Below are positions 58,608 through 64,000 of a stretch of DNA of 64,000 bases, in pieces (the stretch's first letter is position 1; every line of letters begins with the position of its first letter). The notes beneath the pieces are model-generated. The model had not been told where the DNA came from. It saw only the letters and a list, made by a program, of their open reading frames with translations, and did not search any database. Location of the stretch: positions 62,001-126,000 of the forward strand of contig CACJZK010000002.1 of assembly GCA_902597875.1 (NCBI GenBank), written 5' to 3'. The translations under genes and the position numbers were made by a program. Source of the stretch: an uncultured Pelagibacteraceae bacterium (GTDB taxonomy: Bacteria > Pseudomonadota > Alphaproteobacteria > Pelagibacterales > Pelagibacteraceae).

Positions 58608-59257
58608 TATCTTTTACTTTTCTTTCTTTTGTATTTTTTTTTTTCTATTTGAGAGGATCTGGTCAATGCTAAAGCGCCCTTACTTACGTTTTTAGTAATT
58701 ACTGATCCAGCGCCAACTACAGAGTTTTTATTTAATCTTATAGGTGCAACCAGCGAAGAATTCGAACCTACAAAAACGTTGTCAGAGATTATTGTTTTGT
58801 TTTTTTTAACTCCGTCGTAATTGCAAGTAATAGTTCCAGCTCCGATGTTTGAATTTTTTCCAATTTTAGTATCACCAATGTAAGAAAGATGATTGATTTT
58901 TGAATTAGAATTTATTTTAGAATTTTTAGTTTCAACAAAATTACCAATCTTAGAATTCGATTTTAAATTAGTGCCAGGTCTAATTCTAGCATAGGGGCCG
59001 ATGGTCACCTTATTTTCTACTCTTGCACCTTCTAAATGACTAAATGATTTTATCAAAACTGAGTTACCGATTTTCACATTAGATCCTATTACAACATAAG
59101 GCTCTATGATTACATTCCTTCCAAACTTTGTATCTTTTGATAAAAAAATAGTTTCTGGAGCTATTAAAGTTACTCCCCTTGTCATCGCTTTGTTTCTAAG
59201 ACTTTCCTGCAAAAGTCTATAAGAATTAGCTTTATTAATTTTTATATTTGTATTCAT
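58607..59257 (-). CDS. Stand-alone GlmU acetyltransferase domain (glucosamine-1-phosphate N-acetyltransferase)
   Basis: 216 residues corresponding only to the C-terminal left-handed beta-helix half of GlmU. Hexapeptide repeats run from about residue 43. Catalytic and CoA/sugar-binding residues match GlmU: R91/R93 in RIRPG, K111 in VETKNSK, His123 in INHLSYIGD, and IGAGTITCNYDG at 138-149. The N-terminal sequence aligns with the linker helix of full-length GlmU, so the whole uridylyltransferase half (about 230 residues) is missing. The upstream 71 bases and the opposite-strand gph leave no remnant. Its stop overlaps glmS. It presumably makes GlcNAc-1-phosphate, with another enzyme adding UMP. 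Confidence 0.88.
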   Translation of the reverse strand: MNTNIKINKANSYRLLQESLRNKAMTRGVTLIAPETIFLSKDTKFGRNVIIEPYVVIGSNVKIGNSVLIKSFSHLEGARVENKVTIGPYARIRPGTNLKSNSKIGNFVETKNSKINSNSKINHLSYIGDTKIGKNSNIGAGTITCNYDGVKKNKTIISDNVFVGSNSSLVAPIRLNKNSVVGAGSVITKNVSKGALALTRSSQIEKKKYKRKKSKR

Positions 59258-59273
59258 TGAAATTTCTCTTTAC

Positions 59274-59302
59274 ATTAGAAAATGTATTGAGATAACTCAC
59301 AA
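59274..59302 (-). promoter_or_regulatory. Candidate promoter of the GlmU-domain gene and glmS
   Basis: On the minus strand TTGTGA (59297-59302) and TCTAAT (59274-59279), spacer 17. Start of transcription would be near 59267, about 10 bases before the ATG at 59257. Two mismatches in the -35 and one in the -10. Confidence 0.38.
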
Positions 59303-59328
59303 AATATTTCTTTTTAATACTTATTAAA

Positions 59329-59991
59329 ATGACTCAAAAATTTACTATCCTTTTTGACTTAGACGGTACTTTAGTTGATACAGCGCCAGATTTAATGGCA
59401 GCCCACAATCACGTGATGAAAAAATTTGGTCATACTCAAAAAAAACTCTCCGATATAAAGCGTTTAGCTGGCAAAGGAGCTTGGATAATGATGCAAAGAT
59501 CTTTTAAAGAAGAAATAAATGATGAAAAGATTAAAAAAGAAATGACAAAAGAATTTATAGATTATTACAGTAAAAATATTAACAGAGGAAGTAATGTTTT
59601 TCCAGGAGTACTAGAATTTTTAAAATGGGCAAAATCTAAAAATATTTCTATGGCTATATGCACAAATAAGCAAGAAAGGTTAGCTATAGACTTATTAAAA
59701 AAATTAAATCTTTATAGTTATTTTGAATACATTGCTGGTTCAGATACATTTGATTATAACAAGCCTGATCCTAGACATCTAACTAATGTTCTAGAAATTA
59801 TTCAGGGAAAAATAAACAAAACGGTCATGGTGGGAGACAGTGAAGTAGATTCTATGTCAGCAAAAAATGCTAAAATTCCATTTATTTTAGTTCAAGATGG
59901 ATATACAGAAAAGACTAAGGATCAGATACCGCACGACGAATTAATTAAAAATTTTTTTAATTTTGAAAAGATTATAGAAAAGTATTTATGA
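59329..59991 (+). CDS. gph: Phosphoglycolate phosphatase-like HAD hydrolase
   Basis: 220 residues, HAD superfamily with cap. Motif I LFDLDGTLVDTAPDL (8-22) has the nucleophile and acid Asp, motif II CTNKQ, motif III Lys in NKPDPRHL and motif IV MVGDSEVDS. Best fits phosphoglycolate phosphatase, which removes 2-phosphoglycolate; related HADs of other specificity cannot be excluded. Overlaps the next gene by four bases (ATGA). Confidence 0.86.
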   Translation: MTQKFTILFDLDGTLVDTAPDLMAAHNHVMKKFGHTQKKLSDIKRLAGKGAWIMMQRSFKEEINDEKIKKEMTKEFIDYYSKNINRGSNVFPGVLEFLKWAKSKNISMAICTNKQERLAIDLLKKLNLYSYFEYIAGSDTFDYNKPDPRHLTNVLEIIQGKINKTVMVGDSEVDSMSAKNAKIPFILVQDGYTEKTKDQIPHDELIKNFFNFEKIIEKYL

Positions 59992-60587
59992 TAAGTTTTT
60001 CACTTTTATCTGCTTTGATTACTTATTATTTTATAATGTTCATTACTCCTGGTCCTAATAATGCAATGCTCACTGCTTCAGGAATGAAATTTGGTTTTGT
60101 TAGAACTCTTCCTCATTTGATTGGGATACCATCTGGACACATTGTTCAAATAGGTCTTGTGTCTTTAGGTTTAGGAAATCTATTTTTAAAATTTCCAGAT
60201 TTACAGTTTTATATGAAAGTATTGTGTTTTTTTTATCTTCTATATCTGAGTTGGACAATAATAGGCTCATTTAGTTTAATTAAGAGAGAAAGTGGAAGAC
60301 CTTTAAAACTTTATGAAGCTGCCGCTTTTCAGTTTATTAATCCAAAAGCTTGGACAATAGCAATTACTGTTGTCTCAGCCTTTTTTCCTACAGAAGAAAA
60401 TTTTTTTATCGCTACTGCTTTCTTGACACTAACAGCAGCGTTAGTTTGTTTTCCTTCTATATGTGTTTGGGCTATTTTTGGAAATAGCTTAAGATTATTT
60501 ATTAAAGACAATAAAACAAAAAAAATAATTGAGTATATTTTAGCAATTTTGTTGGTTTTAACAGCATTTGTAATACTTTTAAAATAA
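59988..60587 (+). CDS. LysE/RhtB family transporter
   Basis: 199 residues with about six membrane helices. The N-terminal ITYYFIMFITPGPNNAML carries the family's PGP motif and is followed by the GxxxG-rich second helix, SGHIVQIGLVSLGLGNL. FQFINPKAWTIAITVVSAFFP is the conserved NPKAW segment. Family members export amino acids such as lysine, threonine or homoserine; the substrate is not readable. Translationally coupled to gph. Confidence 0.88.
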   Translation: MISFSLLSALITYYFIMFITPGPNNAMLTASGMKFGFVRTLPHLIGIPSGHIVQIGLVSLGLGNLFLKFPDLQFYMKVLCFFYLLYLSWTIIGSFSLIKRESGRPLKLYEAAAFQFINPKAWTIAITVVSAFFPTEENFFIATAFLTLTAALVCFPSICVWAIFGNSLRLFIKDNKTKKIIEYILAILLVLTAFVILLK

Positions 60588-60590
60588 TCT

Positions 60591-60619
60591 TTGATTTTGT
60601 ATTTCTGGTTTAATATAAA
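60591..60619 (+). promoter_or_regulatory. Promoter of prpB-prpC
   Basis: TTGATT (60591-60596) and TATAAA (60614-60619) with a 17-base spacer, filling the 35-base gap after the LysE gene. Expected start of transcription is about 60626, which is the A of the prpB ATG. The transcript would then be leaderless. Confidence 0.65.
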
Positions 60620-60625
60620 AACTTG

Positions 60626-61522
60626 ATGCATTTTACAAAAAAAAATGTCGAACAAAAAAGAAACGATTTTATTAATAGTCTAAAGGAAAAAAAATTATTA
60701 AGATTTCCTGGTGCTTATAACCCTTTGTGTGCAAAATTAATTACAGAAATTGGATTTGATGGTATTTATATTTCAGGTGGTGTTATGTCAAATGATCTGG
60801 GAATTCCAGACATAGGACTAAATACTCTAAAACATGTTAGTTATAGAGCAAACCAAATTTCTAAGGTGACTGACTTGCCTTCAATAGTTGATGCCGACAC
60901 AGGATTCTCAGATTGTAAAAAAACTATAGAAACTTTTGAAAGTTTTGGTCTTGCGGGATGTCATATAGAAGATCAAATAGCTGAAAAAAGATGCGGACAC
61001 CTAGATAACAAAGAGCTTATTTCAACAAATGAAATGATAGAGAAAATAAAAGATGCTGTTAGCGCAAGAAAAGACAAGAACTTTTCTATAATAGTGAGGA
61101 CAGATGCAAATCTAGTAGAAGGACTTGAAAAAACTCTTGAAAGAATTAAAGCGTATGAAGATGCAGGTGCAGATATCATTTTCCCGGAGTCAATGAAAGA
61201 TGAAAAAGAGTTCGAAAAGGTAAGAAAAAATTCTAAGGTTTATCTGCTTGCTAATATGACAGAGTTTGGAAAATCAAAGCTATTGTCCGTGAAGGAATTA
61301 GAGAATTTAGGTTACAATATAGTGATTTACCCTGTAACAACCCAAAGGTTAGCTATGAAAAGTGTAGAAGATGGTCTCAGGTCTATTTTTAAGGATGGAC
61401 ATCAAAATAATATTATAGATAAAATGCAAACCAGAAAAAGATTGTATGAACTAGTTGAATATGAAAAATATAACACTCCAGATAAAAAAATTACTGATTT
61501 TAAAACTGATGGACACGAATAG
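60626..61522 (+). CDS. prpB: 2-methylisocitrate lyase
   Basis: Splits 2-methylisocitrate into pyruvate and succinate in the methylcitrate cycle. 298 residues from the ATG at 60626; a TTG one codon earlier is possible. ICL/PEPM superfamily: RFPGAYNPLCAKLITEIGFD, YISGGVMSNDLGIPD, VDADTGFSD (metal Asp), CHIEDQIAEKRCGHLDNK, the active Cys and the KKCG-like KRCGH loop. prpC follows after 3 bases, which favours methylisocitrate over isocitrate as substrate. Confidence 0.92.
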   Translation: MHFTKKNVEQKRNDFINSLKEKKLLRFPGAYNPLCAKLITEIGFDGIYISGGVMSNDLGIPDIGLNTLKHVSYRANQISKVTDLPSIVDADTGFSDCKKTIETFESFGLAGCHIEDQIAEKRCGHLDNKELISTNEMIEKIKDAVSARKDKNFSIIVRTDANLVEGLEKTLERIKAYEDAGADIIFPESMKDEKEFEKVRKNSKVYLLANMTEFGKSKLLSVKELENLGYNIVIYPVTTQRLAMKSVEDGLRSIFKDGHQNNIIDKMQTRKRLYELVEYEKYNTPDKKITDFKTDGHE

Positions 61523-61525
61523 AAA

Positions 61526-62650
61526 ATGAGCGATGAAATAAAAAAAGGATTGATGGGTATTGTGGTTGACGAAACTACCATTTCACAAGTGATGCCAGAA
61601 ATAAATTCACTTACCTATAGAGGATATAAGGTACAAGATCTTTGTGATAAATGTATTTTTGAGGAGGTAGCTTACCTTGTTTTAAATGGTGAGCTTCCTA
61701 GATCGAAAGAATTAAAAAAATTTGAAAATGAAGAAAGAAATAATCGAAAATTATCCAAACAAATATTAAATGATATAAAAAACATGCCAAAGAAAGCACA
61801 TCCAATGGATGCTATTAGAACTGCAGTAAGTTTGATGGGTTTAGAAGATAAGGATGCAAGAGATAATTCACCCAAAGCAAATATGCGAAAAGCAATGAGA
61901 ATTTTTGCACAGACTCCGACTGCTGTCGCAGCTTATTTCAGAGCTAGAAAAGGTAAAAAATTTATACCACCAAATAAAAAATTATCTTATTCTGAAAATT
62001 TCTTTCATATGATGTTTGGCAAAGTGCCAAAAAAAGAGATTGTAGATGCTTTTGATGTTTCAATGATTCTTTATGCAGAGCATAGTTTTAATGTTTCAAC
62101 TTTTACAGCACGAACAATAACTAGCAGTTTGTCAGATATGCACGGAGCTATAACGGGGGCCATAGCTAGTCTCAAGGGACCTCTGCACGGTGGTGCTAAC
62201 GAAGCAGTTATGGACATGTTTAAAGAGATTAATAAACCAGAAAAAGCAAAATCCTGGATTAATAATGCTTTAGATAAAAAAAGGGTAGTTATGGGTTTTG
62301 GTCATAGAGTTTATAGAAGCGGTGACTCTAGAGTACCTACAATGAAAAAATATTTCTTTAAAGTTGCGGAATTAATGAAAAATACAAAATATCCTAAAAT
62401 ATACGACATATTAGAGAAAGTTATGCTTGAGAAAAAGAATATTCATCCTAATGTAGATTACCCGTGTGGACCAACCTACCACTTAATGGGTATAGACACA
62501 GATTTTTTTACACCAATTTTTGTAATGGCAAGAATTACTGGTTGGTCCGCACACATTATGGAACAACATACAGCTAATAAATTGATAAGACCTTTATCTA
62601 AATACAAAGGTAACGAACACAGAGAAGTTCTGGCTTTAAATATAAGATAA
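61526..62650 (+). CDS. prpC: 2-methylcitrate synthase
   Basis: Condenses propionyl-CoA and oxaloacetate. 374 residues, the short citrate-synthase family form. GIVVDETTISQVMPEINSLTYRGY at the N-terminus, HSFNVSTFTARTITSSLSD with the first catalytic His, MGFGHRVYRSGDSRVP with the second His, and VDYPCGPTYHLMGI with Asp-equivalent region. The GHRVY segment and size, and pairing with prpB, favour methylcitrate synthase over citrate synthase. prpD/acnD is not in the window. Ends 1 base before the convergent gene. Confidence 0.92.
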   Translation: MSDEIKKGLMGIVVDETTISQVMPEINSLTYRGYKVQDLCDKCIFEEVAYLVLNGELPRSKELKKFENEERNNRKLSKQILNDIKNMPKKAHPMDAIRTAVSLMGLEDKDARDNSPKANMRKAMRIFAQTPTAVAAYFRARKGKKFIPPNKKLSYSENFFHMMFGKVPKKEIVDAFDVSMILYAEHSFNVSTFTARTITSSLSDMHGAITGAIASLKGPLHGGANEAVMDMFKEINKPEKAKSWINNALDKKRVVMGFGHRVYRSGDSRVPTMKKYFFKVAELMKNTKYPKIYDILEKVMLEKKNIHPNVDYPCGPTYHLMGIDTDFFTPIFVMARITGWSAHIMEQHTANKLIRPLSKYKGNEHREVLALNIR

Positions 62651-62651
62651 A

Positions 62652-63887
62652 TTATCTGAAATTAGAAAAATTAATTTTGTAAATACCTTTTTTGTCCGCT
62701 GAAACATAAATATTTCCATTTTCATCTTCAAATAAATCATTTTTTTTATTAGTAACAAAATGTCTTAATTTAAGATTTCCAAGGTATATTTTTTCAACAG
62801 AATTAACTTTGTCCATTTTGTTATTTAGCAAAAAAATAATTAAAGATTTGCCGGTTCGTAGATTATTTCCTCTTAACGATAAAGCTAATAGACATGATGA
62901 ATTATAGTACTTTATTAATATTTTCGGACAATTATTAAGACTCGATATTCCTACAGACGGCACAAATGCATGCAAAGGTTCCTCAAAATTATTTTTTTCA
63001 TGGTTGATCTCGTAAGATTTTCCGTCCCCTCCACTTTCCTTTAAATAATTCGTTCCATATGAGACTCTCGGCCAGCCATAATTTTTTCCTGCTATTAATC
63101 TATTTAATTCATCTCCTCCTTTTGGACCATGTTCTACGTTAAAAAGTGCTTCATCAATTTTAGCTAAACCTTGAGGGACTCTATGTCCGGCTGTAAAATT
63201 TTTAATATCAATAATACTCTGACTAAGTTTTTTTTTATCAATTTCTAATATTTTTCCAAAGATATAGTTTGGATCTTGCGCAAGAAAACTATTTTTACTA
63301 GCATGTTTTTCTGGAGTCCCTACAGATAAATATATTTTATTATCAGTATGGATATTGCTACTACCAAGACCATTAAAATCAATGTTTTTTGGAATATCTA
63401 ATAAACATTTACTTTCAAATATTTCTGTTCCTGAAGAGATCTTGACGATTGAAGCATAAAAACAATTTTTTTTTTTAGCTGAAATAAAAGCAAAAGCCTC
63501 GCTATCTAAAAAAAATACTGTTTTAACTCCTCCATTCCTTTGCAATGTGAACGTATTAGGTAAATTAATTTTTGTTGACTCTAGTTTTTTTAAAACAAAA
63601 CCATTTTGGCTATACACAACCAATTTTTCTGGATCAAATTTACTATTATTAGGATGTACTAAAAAAGCTGTTTTTTCTGACAATGAAAGTTCTTTTGTTA
63701 AATTAATTAAGAATGAGTTTGCGATGATTTTTTTTTCTTCTGATTGAATTACTTCGGTTTGGATATTCTTATTTTTTTTAATATAGTTTTTAAAGAACTC
63801 GATATTTTCTGGATTTTCATGCGTCCAAATAATAGATGCAAATATACTTATTAACCATATTGAAAAAAATATTGTTTTTTTTTTCAT
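62652..63887 (-). CDS. Membrane-anchored glucose/sorbosone dehydrogenase-like protein
   Basis: 411 residues. A hydrophobic N-terminal segment (about 4-21, KTIFFSIWLISIFASIIW) acts as signal or anchor, placing the protein in the periplasm. The beta-propeller body has AGHRVPQGLAK and FNVEHGPKGGDELNRLIAGK followed by NYGWP, the central motif of GSDH/aldose dehydrogenases. But the preceding H(F/S)GGRL region is replaced by GSSNIHTDNKIYLSVGTP, so some PQQ or calcium ligands may be missing. Activity and cofactor are uncertain. Confidence 0.75.
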   Translation of the reverse strand: MKKKTIFFSIWLISIFASIIWTHENPENIEFFKNYIKKNKNIQTEVIQSEEKKIIANSFLINLTKELSLSEKTAFLVHPNNSKFDPEKLVVYSQNGFVLKKLESTKINLPNTFTLQRNGGVKTVFFLDSEAFAFISAKKKNCFYASIVKISSGTEIFESKCLLDIPKNIDFNGLGSSNIHTDNKIYLSVGTPEKHASKNSFLAQDPNYIFGKILEIDKKKLSQSIIDIKNFTAGHRVPQGLAKIDEALFNVEHGPKGGDELNRLIAGKNYGWPRVSYGTNYLKESGGDGKSYEINHEKNNFEEPLHAFVPSVGISSLNNCPKILIKYYNSSCLLALSLRGNNLRTGKSLIIFLLNNKMDKVNSVEKIYLGNLKLRHFVTNKKNDLFEDENGNIYVSADKKGIYKINFSNFR

Positions 63888-63892
63888 GTATT

Positions 63893-64000
63893 TTAAGTGA
63901 TAATTTTTGCAAACCTACCTTTGATTACTTCAAGTTTCAATTTTTTTTCTTTAACTGTGACATCTACTGCCTTTTTTACACCAGTTATATATGATGCATC
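63893..64000 (-). CDS. C-terminal end of an unrecognised protein (continues beyond window)
   Basis: An open frame enters from the right edge and stops with TAA at 63893-63895, 5 bases before the start of the sugar-dehydrogenase-like gene. The 35 visible residues (including YITGVKKAVDV and LEVIKGRFAKIIT) alternate charged and hydrophobic residues as in beta strands. They do not let me name a family. Confidence 0.6.
   Translation of the reverse strand, partial: DASYITGVKKAVDVTVKEKKLKLEVIKGRFAKIIT

Noticed and set aside
58600-58700. glmS ribozyme
   Set aside because: glmS overlaps the upstream gene; no leader exists and the ribozyme is known from Firmicutes and relatives.
58607-59328. Frameshifted full-length glmU
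   Set aside because: No uridylyltransferase residues appear in any frame upstream; the next gene is on the other strand after 71 bases.
1-64000. CRISPR arrays, insertion sequences, prophage or toxin-antitoxin loci
   Set aside because: No regularly spaced repeats, transposase or phage-like proteins, or small paired toxin/antitoxin frames are seen; gaps are too short to hide them.

Overview
The window looks like a piece of a streamlined, free-living, very A+T-rich alphaproteobacterium, most like SAR11 (Pelagibacterales) or a similarly reduced marine lineage. This rests on the strong A/T bias, adenine-rich Lys/Asn/Ile coding, alphaproteobacterial gene order (tuf, tRNA-Trp, secE, nusG, rplKAJL, rpoBC, rpsL), the PurS/PurQ/small-PurL system, the BolA-monothiol glutaredoxin pair, class II DAHP synthase, and almost no intergenic DNA. 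No gap exceeds about 160 bases. I see no phage, insertion sequence, CRISPR array or rRNA operon. Retention of purine, NAD, lipoate, pantothenate and amino-acid genes argues against an obligate intracellular parasite.

Layout. 1-7175: the end of topA, ridA, the UDP-glucose/UDP-glucuronate pair galU-ugd, panC, mgtE, lipB and an RluA-family pseudouridine synthase. 7194-36005: one unbroken minus-strand block in which the tufB-like, secE-nusG, rplKAJL-rpoBC, str, S10, spc and alpha operons are fused head to tail, from tRNA-Tyr to rplQ. It carries tRNA-Tyr, tRNA-Gly, tuf, tRNA-Trp and 39 other protein genes, and its best promoter lies upstream of tRNA-Tyr. 36144-42280: rlmB, tRNA-Thr, a GT2 glycosyltransferase, a membrane GT39-like glycosyltransferase, nadK, tRNA-Leu, a GT9 glycosyltransferase, a gamma-glutamylcyclotransferase-like protein and a CinA-type domain. 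42299-49502: the plus-strand run sfsA-map-purB-purC-purS-purQ-purL-bolA-grxD. 49505-59257: a minus-strand series with a methyltransferase, rpsD, a TrmJ-like methylase, cimA, cysS, nadE, class II aroF, glmS and a stand-alone GlmU acetyltransferase domain. 59329-62650: gph, a LysE-type exporter and the methylcitrate-cycle pair prpB-prpC. 62652-64000: a membrane-anchored sugar-dehydrogenase-like protein and the end of an unrecognised gene.

How the genes work together. The central block supplies much of the translation and transcription apparatus (RNA polymerase alpha, beta and beta', most large- and small-subunit proteins, EF-Tu, EF-G, SecY, SecE, NusG). The pur run encodes five purine enzymes or subunits. 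GlmS, the GlmU domain, GalU, Ugd and the glycosyltransferases feed envelope sugar metabolism. PrpB/PrpC handle propionyl-CoA.

Most of the window is conserved housekeeping DNA and I do not see a new defence or mobile system. The least ordinary points are the GlmU acetyltransferase without its uridylyltransferase half, a strong terminator-like hairpin wedged against the rpoB start codon, promoters that predict leaderless or nearly leaderless mRNAs (prpB, rpsD), altered ribosomal proteins (extended S19, shortened L24) with L30 and L36 missing from their usual places, and stop codons shared between convergent genes.
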